Source: Spirochaetota bacterium
GTDB taxonomy: Bacteria; Spirochaetota; Leptospiria; Turneriellales; Turneriellaceae
NCBI GenBank assembly: GCA_963205035.1
Contig: CAUJII010000085.1
Location: 1 to 21,316, forward strand
Direction: 5' to 3'
Length of the DNA: 21,316 nt
Part shown: positions 1 to 7,187 of the stretch, piece by piece
Layout of the letters: the number at the start of each line of letters is the position of its first letter
How positions within the stretch are numbered: position 1 is the first letter of the stretch
Notes under the pieces: model-generated
Seen by the model: the letters and a program-made list of their open reading frames with translations, nothing else
Databases searched by the model: none
Told to the model about the DNA's origin: nothing
Position numbers and translations under genes: made by a program

Positions 1-2
1 CA

Positions 3-203
3 GAACGCGCTTTCATGCGCAGCATCGCCGTGCCGGTGCTCGGGTATTACTCCCTCGCCGCGCTGGGGGATTACTTGCTTTTGCAAAACATGCAGGTTGG
101 CTACGCGGCAAAAGCCGTGGGAAGACTTATCTCAAGTAGTCTTTTTTTGTGGTGGGTCGCGATGGCAGCGCACGCGCGTTTAGGCAGAAACTCGCTGGTG
201 TGA
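3..203 (+). CDS. 3' end of a small membrane protein (partial)
   Basis: The reading frame is open from the left edge of the window (residues ERAF before the first ATG at 15) to a TGA at 201-203, so the true start lies outside the window. The visible 66 residues contain hydrophobic stretches (SIAVPVLGYYSLAALGDYLLL and LISSSLFLWWVAMAAHA, each near one membrane span) and a short basic tail ending RLGRNSLV, which fits an integral membrane protein with a cytoplasmic C-terminus. I do not recognise the family. The ATG at 15 is an in-frame internal Met rather than a proven start. Without the upstream sequence no function can be assigned. Confidence 0.5.
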   Translation, partial: ERAFMRSIAVPVLGYYSLAALGDYLLLQNMQVGYAAKAVGRLISSSLFLWWVAMAAHARLGRNSLV

Positions 204-290
204 TTTTTCCCGCGCTGCCCGAGTGCTAAGCGGCGCGAATTCTCGTCTAAACTCGCAGCAGAACGGAGGGTGTCTAATGACCTCGAGTTC

Positions 291-313
291 GCTCGCTTCG
301 ATACATTTTTGCG
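291..313 (+). repeat. Upstream copy of the dispersed repeat at 8756-8778
   Basis: Reads GCTCGCTTCGATACATTTTTG plus CG, differing from 8756-8778 by one base. It sits in the non-coding gap between the first gene and bfd. Both copies have the same orientation, so they bracket the stretch carrying bfd, the defence island and the thiolase operon. Confidence 0.55.
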
Positions 314-334
314 TCAGCGGCTGCGACGAGTCTT

Positions 335-556
335 TTACAAACCCTGCGGCAGGAGGTGCTGTGGAATTCCAGAGCCCTGCGGCCCAGGTCCGCTGCCGTA
401 AAATGCGGAAATCTCACCTAAGACGCTCTCTTTGCATCGGCCGCACTTCATCGAAACGCCCAACGACTGCTGCAAGTCGGCCAATGTGCGCGCTCCGCCC
501 GCAAGAGCTTCGTGGATTTTCTTATCGCTCACATTGGCGCACGAACAGATAATCAT
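335..556 (-). CDS. bfd: Bfd-like [2Fe-2S] bacterioferritin-associated ferredoxin
   Basis: Encodes 73 residues beginning MIICSCANVSDKK. Cys4, Cys6, Cys38 and Cys41 form the C-x-C ... C-x2-C arrangement (CSC and KCGRCKE) of the BFD-like [2Fe-2S] domain, with the usual helical stretch between them. Known Bfd proteins dock on bacterioferritin and reduce its ferric core so that iron is released when iron is scarce. The open frame extends upstream to 661, but the domain starts right at the ATG at 556, and the upstream part reads like non-coding sequence, so I chose 556. The last ~18 residues (GSGPGPQGSGIPQHLLPQGL region) are a Gly/Pro-rich tail outside the domain. A perfect Fur-type palindrome lies at 564-578, just before the start, fitting iron control. 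No bacterioferritin gene is in the window. It could also be a BFD-like domain protein serving another partner. Confidence 0.82.
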   Translation of the reverse strand: MIICSCANVSDKKIHEALAGGARTLADLQQSLGVSMKCGRCKESVLGEISAFYGSGPGPQGSGIPQHLLPQGL

Positions 557-563
557 AGGCGAT

Positions 564-578
564 TGAGAATAATTCTCA
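564..578 (-). promoter_or_regulatory. Perfect 7-1-7 Fur/PerR-type operator upstream of bfd
   Basis: TGAGAAT-A-ATTCTCA is a perfect inverted repeat of two heptamers with a one-base centre, the form expected for Fur-family operators (model TGATAATNATTATCA). It ends 8 bp before the bfd start codon on the minus strand, and a TTGACG hexamer that could be a -35 element lies just upstream (584-589). An operator here would block transcription of bfd when iron is plentiful. Fur, PerR and Zur sites look alike, so the regulator is inferred from the iron-linked target gene. Confidence 0.72.
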
Positions 579-743
579 TTTGCCGTCAAGAAGAATTTGT
601 GGTGTTGGGGGGGTGAAAATTGCAGCGGCTGCGACGGACTCGAAAGGTCGCCGCCAGCCACCGACGCAAGGCTGCCATCGACGTAATGTGATAGATGGGT
701 TATCCCAAGTATTTAATTGAGCCAGAGAAATTCTGGCTGAGCG

Positions 744-953
744 ATGAAAGTACCTGAAATAATCGAAAAGAAAGTCGAAGACTTTGCGCAAAACGAAAAG
801 GCGCTGCTCGACAAAAATTTCGGTGAAACCGAAGCGCGCAACCGGTTTATCGATCCGTTATTTAAGGCATTGGGTTGGGAGTTAGAGCAGACGCACTTGC
901 CACGCCGCTTGTGGGATGTGCACCGCGAGTATTCGCAGCGTGACAACTCATGA
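744..953 (+). CDS. N-terminal fragment of the type IIG R-M protein
   Basis: 69 codons from ATG at 744 to TGA at 951-953. The sequence MKVPEIIEKKVEDFAQNEKA followed by a stretch containing RNRFIDPLFKALGW is the usual start of type IIG enzymes of this kind, so 744 is probably the native start. The fragment stops just before the nuclease catalytic residues, so as a free peptide it should have no activity. It is in the same frame as the next piece, meaning a single base substitution would repair it. Confidence 0.55.
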   Translation: MKVPEIIEKKVEDFAQNEKALLDKNFGETEARNRFIDPLFKALGWELEQTHLPRRLWDVHREYSQRDNS

Positions 954-1025
954 ACGAAAAAACCCGACTACGCGTTTCGCATTGCGGGCAAGCTGAAGTT
1001 TTTTGTCGAAGCGAAGGCTCCTTGG

Positions 1026-2831
1026 GTGCGCATTATTGACAATCCCGACAAGGATAAAATGTTTCAGGCAAAGCGGTATGCTTATTCGACGAATGGTCAG
1101 GCGCCGATAGTCATCATCACCGACTTTCAAGAGTTTCGAGCGTTCAACTCATTGCAGCGCCCCGTTTACGAGAACCCCAACCAAGGCTTACTCAAAGAAT
1201 TCGATCTGAAATACACAGACTATATTTCACGATGGAGTTTTCTCTACGAACATTTCTCGAAAGAAGCGGTGCTTGCGGGCAGCCTCGATGCGCTGCGTGG
1301 CAAAATTTCTAAGAATACCAAGACATTAGATTCAGAATTTTTGAGCCAAATTATCGCATGGCGCGAAAGTCTTGCGAAGAACATAGCCATCCGCAATGAA
1401 AAGCTCACCGTTGATGAGATAAACGAAGCGGTGCAGCGCGTGCTCGACCGTTTGGTTTTCATTCGCAACCTTGAAGACCGGGAAATTATTTCTGAAAATT
1501 CTCTGCTCAATACAGCAACGCGCAAAGAAGGGATTTACAAGAACCTCATGCCGTTGTTTTCAGAACTCAATGTCAACTACAACGGCCTGCTTTTTAAGCC
1601 GCACTTTAGTGAGGCGTTAGAAATCGACGATAAGGTTCTGAAAGAGACTATACAAGCGATGTGTTATCCGCATTCGCCGTTTCAGTTCGACGTGATCGAG
1701 CCCGAAATCTTGGGGCGCATTTACGAAAAATTTCTCGGCTCAAAAATTCGTCTCACCGACAGCCACCGCGCAAAGGTCGAAGAAAAAGAAGAGGTGCGGC
1801 ATGCGGGCGGCGTCTATTACACGCCGCAGTTCATCGTCGATTATATCGTGAAAGAGACGGTCGGCAATCGAATAGAAGGACTCACTCCCGAAGAAATTTC
1901 AAAAATCAGAATTCTCGACCCGGCCTGCGGTTCGGGCAGTTTTTTGTTGGGTGCTTACAGTTACTTGATGGCGTATCATATCGCGTTCTACACCAAAAAC
2001 GCCGCGAGCAAAAAATATAAAGACGACTTTTTTCAAGATGCCTCGGGCGATATCAAGCTAACGCTCAAGAAGAAAGGCGAAATTCTCGCGAATAATATTT
2101 GGGGTGTTGATATCGACCGCGAGGCAACCGAGGTTTCGATTTTGAGTTTGTATCTCAAACTCTTGGAGCACGGCATCGAAGACGACCAAGGCTGGCTTTT
2201 TCTGAAAGGCAAAGTTTTGCCCGACATGACGGGCAACATCAAGCATGGCAACTCACTCATTAGCCGCGAAGATCTGTTTCAAAACGACATGTTTGGCAAG
2301 GCCGACTTGAAGCAGTTCGACTGGCAGAGCGACGCCGACGGGTTCGGGAAAATTTTTTCCGAATCGGGTGGTTTCGACTGTATTATTGGTAATCCGCCTT
2401 ACATTCGCATTCAGGAGATGCAGAAATGGGCGGCTGAAGAGGTCGAGCTCTACAAGAAAATATTTAAATCGGGTGCCAAAGGAAATTTCGACATCTACGT
2501 GCTTTTTGTCGAGAAAGCTTTGTCGCTTGCAAACCATGACGCACGCATGGGATTCATTCTGCCGCATAAATTTTTTAACGCGGCTTATGGAGAACAGCTT
2601 CGGGAAATATTAGCGCAAGGAAAAAACGTCGCGGAAATCGTGCATTTTGGCGATTTGCAAGTTTTTGAAGGCGCGACGACTTATACCTGCTTGTTATTTT
2701 TGTCAAAGAAACCGGTTGCAGATGTCAGCGTAGCCAAAGTAGCGTCGCTTGAAAATTGGCAAGCGCATCACGAGGCCGAATCGGCGCGGTTCAAACCAGA
2801 AACGTTGACAAGTGGTGAGTGGATTTTTTAA
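1026..2831 (+). CDS. Methyltransferase portion of the type IIG R-M protein (Eco57I-like)
   Basis: A continuous frame of 601 codons if translation restarts at GTG 1026; no clear ribosome binding site is visible there. It contains the N6-adenine methyltransferase core: DPACGSGSFLLGAYSYL (S-adenosylmethionine binding motif I, about residue 298), a long insert, then CIIGNPPYIRIQEM (motif IV catalytic NPPY, about residue 456). A restart at 1026 would exclude the PD...E-x-K nuclease residues at 966-1016, giving a methylase without endonuclease. It ends SGEWIF at TAA 2829-2831, directly after the T6 run, so it also lacks the specificity domain. Whether it methylates anything alone is doubtful, because target recognition in this family sits in the C-terminal part. 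Confidence 0.7.
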   Translation: MRIIDNPDKDKMFQAKRYAYSTNGQAPIVIITDFQEFRAFNSLQRPVYENPNQGLLKEFDLKYTDYISRWSFLYEHFSKEAVLAGSLDALRGKISKNTKTLDSEFLSQIIAWRESLAKNIAIRNEKLTVDEINEAVQRVLDRLVFIRNLEDREIISENSLLNTATRKEGIYKNLMPLFSELNVNYNGLLFKPHFSEALEIDDKVLKETIQAMCYPHSPFQFDVIEPEILGRIYEKFLGSKIRLTDSHRAKVEEKEEVRHAGGVYYTPQFIVDYIVKETVGNRIEGLTPEEISKIRILDPACGSGSFLLGAYSYLMAYHIAFYTKNAASKKYKDDFFQDASGDIKLTLKKKGEILANNIWGVDIDREATEVSILSLYLKLLEHGIEDDQGWLFLKGKVLPDMTGNIKHGNSLISREDLFQNDMFGKADLKQFDWQSDADGFGKIFSESGGFDCIIGNPPYIRIQEMQKWAAEEVELYKKIFKSGAKGNFDIYVLFVEKALSLANHDARMGFILPHKFFNAAYGEQLREILAQGKNVAEIVHFGDLQVFEGATTYTCLLFLSKKPVADVSVAKVASLENWQAHHEAESARFKPETLTSGEWIF

Positions 2832-3702
2832 TATCGGCGCGAATGCGGAAAAATTTGAAAAATTGGAAAAAATGCCAACGAAATTGGCAGATGTTGCAGA
2901 AAAATTATTTCAAGGGCTGATAACCGGTGCCGATCCCGTATTCATACTAAAGCTGATTGAGTCGAAAAAAAATATCATCAAACTGCATTCGAAGGCTCTT
3001 GATGGTGAAGTCAAAATAGAAGCTGAATTGCTGAGGCCGCTACTGAAAGGCAAAGAAATCCGTAGATATTCCGCGCCTGAAATTGAGAACATGCTGATAT
3101 TTCCTTATCAGATCGCGGCGAATAAGGCCGAACTCATGGCGAAAGAGGTGTTAGAATCGCAATACCCGCTGGGGTGGGATTATTTGCTAAGAAATAAAGA
3201 AAAATTAACCATTAGAGATATATCGGGCGATACTAAACTTTGGTGGCAATTCGGCCGCAATCAAAATATCGTAGAAATGGGCAATCCCAAGCTCATAACG
3301 CAAGTCCTCGCCTCTCGATCGTCGTATACTGCCGATTTAGAAGGCAGGTATTATTTTGTGGGTGGTGGTAATGCCGGCGGTTATGGGATCAAACTCAAGA
3401 ATGAGTACGAGAATCTATATTATTATGTACTGGGCGTACTGAATAGCGACCCCATCGATAAATATTTGCAACACATTTCGACTCAGTTCCGTGGTGGATT
3501 TTATAGTTATGCGAAAAGGTTTATTGAAAAACTCCCCATCTACCTGCCCGACAAAAACGAGCCCGCCAAATTCGCGCTCTGCCAAAAAATCGAAGAACTC
3601 GTAAAACAAATTCTCGACCTGCGCAAAAACAGCAAAACCGGCGACGCCGAATTTCTCGAAAAGAAAATCGACGCGATGGTTGAAGAAATTTATTTGGGGT
3701 GA
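2812..3702 (+). CDS. TaqI-like target-recognition (specificity) portion of the type IIG R-M protein
   Basis: The frame opens at GTG 2812, overlapping the end of the methyltransferase piece, but homologous sequence begins only at about FNIGANAEKFEKLEK, so this is the continuation of that protein in the +1 frame. An internal ATG at 2872 (MPTKLADVAEKLFQGL) is another possible start. The motif RPLLKGKEIRRY, the stretch ending ITQVLASRSSYTAD, and the C-terminal helix-rich end (CQKIEELVKQILDLRK) are typical of TaqI-like C-terminal specificity domains. The stop codon overlaps a GAGGAGG ribosome binding site for the following AAA ATPase gene, which ties the two genes into one transcript. Confidence 0.68.
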   Translation: MVSGFFNIGANAEKFEKLEKMPTKLADVAEKLFQGLITGADPVFILKLIESKKNIIKLHSKALDGEVKIEAELLRPLLKGKEIRRYSAPEIENMLIFPYQIAANKAELMAKEVLESQYPLGWDYLLRNKEKLTIRDISGDTKLWWQFGRNQNIVEMGNPKLITQVLASRSSYTADLEGRYYFVGGGNAGGYGIKLKNEYENLYYYVLGVLNSDPIDKYLQHISTQFRGGFYSYAKRFIEKLPIYLPDKNEPAKFALCQKIEELVKQILDLRKNSKTGDAEFLEKKIDAMVEEIYLG

Positions 3703-3714
3703 GGAGGAAAAAAT

Positions 3715-4722
3715 ATGCCCAGTGCTAAACAACTCCGGCAAGTCTTCCAGACGGCCACTTCAGGCGATGCTGAATCTTTTCAGCAAATTGCCGAAGAGAT
3801 TATTCGCGACGAACGAGCCAAACAACATCATCTATTGGCAAACGACTTGGAACGTATATTATACGGTAAGCCGTTAGCTGTGGGCACAGTCCGCCAATTA
3901 AAATTAAATGTGCCGACGGACAAAGAACGCGGTTTACCTCTGCTTTCTGTCTATACCCCAACTCGCTCCCTTGATGACATCGTATTATCCGATGAAAATC
4001 TTTCCATTGTAGAAGAAATTTTATTGGAGCATAGTCGCCGAGAAATTTTGCAAAGTCACGGGCTACAAGCAGCCGACAGACTTTTGTTCTATGGCCCGCC
4101 GGGTTGTGGAAAAACTGTAACTGCCGAAGTGATAGCTTATGAACTCGAACTTCCGCTCGCAATCTTACGAATAGACTCTATTGTTTCTTCATTTCTGGGG
4201 GAAACGGCCGCTAATCTGCGTAGTGTATTTGAATACTTACAGGCCAGTAAGATGGTCGTTTTATTTGACGAGTTTGACGCTCTCGGTCGTGAAAGAGCCG
4301 ATCAAAGCGAACACGGCGAAATCAAAAGATTGGTCAACTCGCTGTTGCAAATGTTGGATGCCTTCAAAGGTAGTGGGCTGCTGATAGCGGCGACGAATCA
4401 CGAGGGCACCCTTGATAGCGCTGTCTGGAGGCGTTTCGAAGAGGTACTTTCTTTTGAACTCCCCAATCTCGAACAAATTAAAAAATTCTTAGAGTTAAAA
4501 TTTCGCGGTGTCCGTCGTAATTTACTTCGCGATATACCTGAATGGGCCAAACGATTTAACGGCATGAGCCATGCCGATATTGAAAGAATTATCAGAAGAG
4601 CCATTAAAGAAATGGTCTTGCAAAACAAAGAATTTCTTGAAGACAAGCACTTGGAGGCATCCCTGAAACGTGAAGACCGCAGACAGAGAAAAATTCACCG
4701 AAATGGTCAAGAAAGCGGATAG
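3715..4722 (+). CDS. ietA: AAA ATPase, IetA-type defence / antitoxin component
   Basis: 335 residues, AAA-family ATPase. Walker A GPPGCGKT is at 127-134, pore-loop-like FLGET at 160-164, Walker B VVLFDEFDAL around 181-190 (D185, E186), sensor-1 Asn in AATN at 228, and candidate arginine fingers R239/R240. The N-terminal ~100 residues are helical and lack another recognisable domain. A strong ribosome binding site (GAGGAGG, 3701-3707) precedes the ATG by 7 bp and overlaps the stop of the R-M gene. The next gene, a subtilisin-like protease, begins 3 bp after the stop. This adjacent pair, in this order and of these sizes, matches IetA/IetS, first described as a toxin-antitoxin stability pair of an Agrobacterium Ti plasmid and later as an antiphage system. 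The function is inferred from architecture and context. A general proteolysis-associated AAA protein is the alternative. Confidence 0.8.
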   Translation: MPSAKQLRQVFQTATSGDAESFQQIAEEIIRDERAKQHHLLANDLERILYGKPLAVGTVRQLKLNVPTDKERGLPLLSVYTPTRSLDDIVLSDENLSIVEEILLEHSRREILQSHGLQAADRLLFYGPPGCGKTVTAEVIAYELELPLAILRIDSIVSSFLGETAANLRSVFEYLQASKMVVLFDEFDALGRERADQSEHGEIKRLVNSLLQMLDAFKGSGLLIAATNHEGTLDSAVWRRFEEVLSFELPNLEQIKKFLELKFRGVRRNLLRDIPEWAKRFNGMSHADIERIIRRAIKEMVLQNKEFLEDKHLEASLKREDRRQRKIHRNGQESG

Positions 4723-4725
4723 TGA

Positions 4726-7029
4726 ATGCCAGCCGCATATGAGCATTTCCGTCTTCAACGGGAATCCGACATTCGTGAGCGTCGAGGGAAATCAGTACCC
4801 CCGCCAAAATTTACTGGTAAGCCGTCTGAGCATGCGCAGAAATTAGGTCGCGATATTTATCAAGCTCGCGAAGATCGTCTCAATGAGACTCAGGGCTTTG
4901 ATAATAGGTTGCTATTGAAGTTAGATGTCCGTGATAACTTTGAACCCGCGAGCTTCGAAGCTATTCCCGGTATCGAAGTCGTTAGCCAAGAGAACACGCA
5001 AATTGTTCTTCTTTTTGCGACGGAAGAAGGTTTGACCGAATTTGAGAGCAGACTTTCCACATTTGGCTCAACTGGTAGTGTAACCAGAAAAGACATTATA
5101 GAAGCAACTCGTAGTATTGCACTTTGGACACCCGAAGACAGAAAAGGAGAGGCGCTCAAACACGAAATATTGCCTTCGGCAAGTTCGCTTATTTTGGACG
5201 TTGAACTATGGCCTCTTGAAAAAGTGCCGGATAGAGCTCGACTTCTCAATGCGTTTAAGGCATTCATCATCGAGAAACAGATTGAATTTGTCGATTCTGT
5301 TTCAAACGATTATCTGAACATCGTTCGAGTTCGTTGTAGAACGACGGATGTAGATTTATTACTTCACCACCGAGACGTGCGCACCGTAGATTTACCACCC
5401 AAATTTTTTTTGGATGCAACATTACTACAACAGGATATCTCCCAATTTTCCGAACCTAACCCACCGCGAGAGAACGCGCCTCGAGTCGCGATTCTCGATA
5501 GCGGTCTTAATGCCGCGCATCCACTCTTAAAAAATGCAGTCGGTGAAACCCGGACGTATATAAAAAATAGTAGCCTCCACGATGAAGTGGGGCATGGGAC
5601 TGCTGTTGCAAGTATTGCACTCTATAACGATGTGACTCAAGCTATTGAAGCAAAATCCTTTCAACCACAATTTTGGCTCTTGAGTGGTAAGGTATTGAAT
5701 CAAAATAATGAATTTGATGAAAAACTGATTGAAAATCAGATTAGTCAGGCTGTCAGAGAATTTCACGCCGAATATGGATGCAGAATATTTTGTGTCGCTT
5801 TAGGTAACGAACGTCGCCCGTATGCAGGCGGGCGAGTAGGAAGTTTTACCGTAACCCTCGATAATCTCTCGCACGAATTGGGGGTTCTCTTTATTTTACC
5901 GACTGGCAATTATTCAAAGAGCTGCGTTCAGGAAAATATCAAGTATAAACAAGGCTATCCACACTATTTATTCAAAGATGGCTCTATTCTTGAGCCATCC
6001 AACTCCTTAAATGCAATAACTGTTGGTAGCTTATCTCGTTATGAGCAAGGCCGTGAGGCTGCACGATATCCCACCGATCCGGCATATCAACCGGTTGCAC
6101 GATTCAATGAAATATCGCCTTTTTCCAGAATAGGTCCCGGTGTATTGAGTTGTATCAAGCCAGAATTAGTCGCTTATGGCGGAAATCTTAGCGTCGAAAG
6201 AGGAGGTTCAATACGAGAGCATGGTCTCGGTGAAGTCGCGTTCAGTCATAACTTCGCGGATGGTAAACTTTTTGCAGAACTTTGTGGGACAAGCGCTGCA
6301 GCGCCAAAAGTTGCTCATTTAGCTGGACGTCTGGCAGCAGAAATCAATAATCCTTCTATTCATCTAATCCGCTGCTTACTCATTGCACATGCAACTGAAG
6401 GCAGAGTAAATTACCGGTCGAATTTCAAAAAAGTACAACGTCGCCGATTAGCTGGCTATGGTCATATTGATGAAGATTTCCTATACCGTTCCGGGGAAGA
6501 GACTGTTGTTCTATATGCGAGTGATTCAATTGAAAACAATAAGAATCATTTCTACGAGTTGCCCATACCCGATGAATACTACAAGGGGAAACGAAAACGG
6601 GAAATTACGGTAGCTCTATCTTATTTTTCATATGTCAAGAACACCCGGGTCACATATAGAGCAAGCCGATGTTTCTTCAGGCTTGTTCAAGGTCGTTCTC
6701 TGGATGAAATTGTTCACATGTTTGATAAAGCAACTCCAAAGGACGATTATTCGAATATAGAAGAATATAAAAATAATCGTAGAATTGGTGCAACAGAACG
6801 TTCGAAAGGAACGGTACAGGCATCGACGTGGGAATTAAAAGGCGCAAGTAAGCCTAAAAATTTCTATTTGGTTGTTACACGAAATGACAACGAATGGGGC
6901 AAAATAATCGCCAAACCTAAAGAAGAGTATGCCATAGCTGTCGTGGTTAGAGATCGAGAGAATCAAAATGCCACGTTATACACAAGAATAAGAGAGGCAA
7001 TTCGTGAACGTATACGGCGACGCGTTTAA
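4726..7029 (+). CDS. ietS: Subtilisin-like (S8) serine protease, IetS-type
   Basis: 767 residues. The S8 catalytic triad is complete: D258 in RVAILDSGLNAAHP, H290 in DEVGHGTAVAS, and S523 in LCGTSAAAPKVA, with oxyanion-hole Asn N395 in PTGNYS. There is no signal peptide, so it should act in the cytoplasm. The ~250 residues before the catalytic domain contain HAQKLGRDIYQAREDR, a segment seen in large cytoplasmic subtilases that partner AAA ATPases, and about 200 residues follow the active Ser. The ATG at 4726 lies 3 bp after the ietA stop, implying coupled translation; no strong ribosome binding site is seen. In the Ti-plasmid pair the protease is the toxic part and the ATPase the antidote; here that is inferred. 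The gene is visibly A+T richer than the flanking thiolase region, fitting horizontal acquisition. Confidence 0.82.
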   Translation: MPAAYEHFRLQRESDIRERRGKSVPPPKFTGKPSEHAQKLGRDIYQAREDRLNETQGFDNRLLLKLDVRDNFEPASFEAIPGIEVVSQENTQIVLLFATEEGLTEFESRLSTFGSTGSVTRKDIIEATRSIALWTPEDRKGEALKHEILPSASSLILDVELWPLEKVPDRARLLNAFKAFIIEKQIEFVDSVSNDYLNIVRVRCRTTDVDLLLHHRDVRTVDLPPKFFLDATLLQQDISQFSEPNPPRENAPRVAILDSGLNAAHPLLKNAVGETRTYIKNSSLHDEVGHGTAVASIALYNDVTQAIEAKSFQPQFWLLSGKVLNQNNEFDEKLIENQISQAVREFHAEYGCRIFCVALGNERRPYAGGRVGSFTVTLDNLSHELGVLFILPTGNYSKSCVQENIKYKQGYPHYLFKDGSILEPSNSLNAITVGSLSRYEQGREAARYPTDPAYQPVARFNEISPFSRIGPGVLSCIKPELVAYGGNLSVERGGSIREHGLGEVAFSHNFADGKLFAELCGTSAAAPKVAHLAGRLAAEINNPSIHLIRCLLIAHATEGRVNYRSNFKKVQRRRLAGYGHIDEDFLYRSGEETVVLYASDSIENNKNHFYELPIPDEYYKGKRKREITVALSYFSYVKNTRVTYRASRCFFRLVQGRSLDEIVHMFDKATPKDDYSNIEEYKNNRRIGATERSKGTVQASTWELKGASKPKNFYLVVTRNDNEWGKIIAKPKEEYAIAVVVRDRENQNATLYTRIREAIRERIRRRV

Positions 7030-7134
7030 ACACATCGAATTCTTTAAGTAAAAGTTCATATAAAACAGGCATTTTTTTAACGAAACCGCCCCCCACCACT
7101 CCCGCACCCGTCGAAAGTTATCGACGCGTTGCCT

Positions 7135-7172
7135 CCCTTTTGTATTGTAGCGTCCGCTACAATACAAAAGGG
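7135..7172. promoter_or_regulatory. 38-bp palindrome, probable operator of the thiolase operon
   Basis: Two perfect 18-bp arms (CCCTTTTGTATTGTAGCG and its reverse complement) face each other across a 2-bp centre (TC). The right arm ends 15 bp before the thiolase ATG, and the thiolase ribosome binding site AGGAGG (7178-7183) follows directly. A TACAAT hexamer in the right arm (7158-7163) could be the -10 element, which would put the palindrome over the promoter rather than in the mRNA. Size and symmetry suit a dimeric repressor such as a TetR/FadR-type regulator, which commonly control acyl-CoA metabolism genes. The regulator itself is not in the window. A hairpin in the leader is the alternative. 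Confidence 0.6.
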
Positions 7173-7187
7173 TAATGAGGAGGACAC

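Larger units (their letters stand above)
744..3702 (+). pseudogene. Type IIG restriction-modification gene with an in-frame stop and a frameshift
   Basis: Read together, three pieces form one protein of about 985 residues of the Eco57I/TaqI-like type IIG family: N-terminal PD-(D/E)xK nuclease, central N6-adenine methyltransferase, C-terminal TaqI-like specificity domain. Frame 744-950 runs into TGA (951-953) and continues in the same frame with TKKPDYAFRIAGKLKFFVEAK, where PD (966-968) and E-x-K (1008-1016) are the nuclease residues. Methyltransferase motif I DPACGSG is at 1917-1937 and motif IV NPPY at 2391-2402. At 2824-2829 a run of six T leads to TAA; with five T the frame would continue as SGEWIFNIGANAEKFEK into the third piece. 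Either the gene is decayed, or one or both lesions are sequencing errors or are bypassed. Upstream spacing and the missing promoter motif give no further help. The gene is followed with no gap by ietA. Confidence 0.8.

Noticed and set aside
713..946. Minus-strand open frame opposite the R-M leader
   Set aside because: The opposite strand carries a family-typical type IIG N-terminus; the minus frame has no motif and a Ser/Cys-rich composition.
951..953. TGA read as selenocysteine
   Set aside because: The stop falls where homologues have a small residue, no catalytic Cys is expected there, and no SECIS-like hairpin is obvious after it. A point mutation is simpler.
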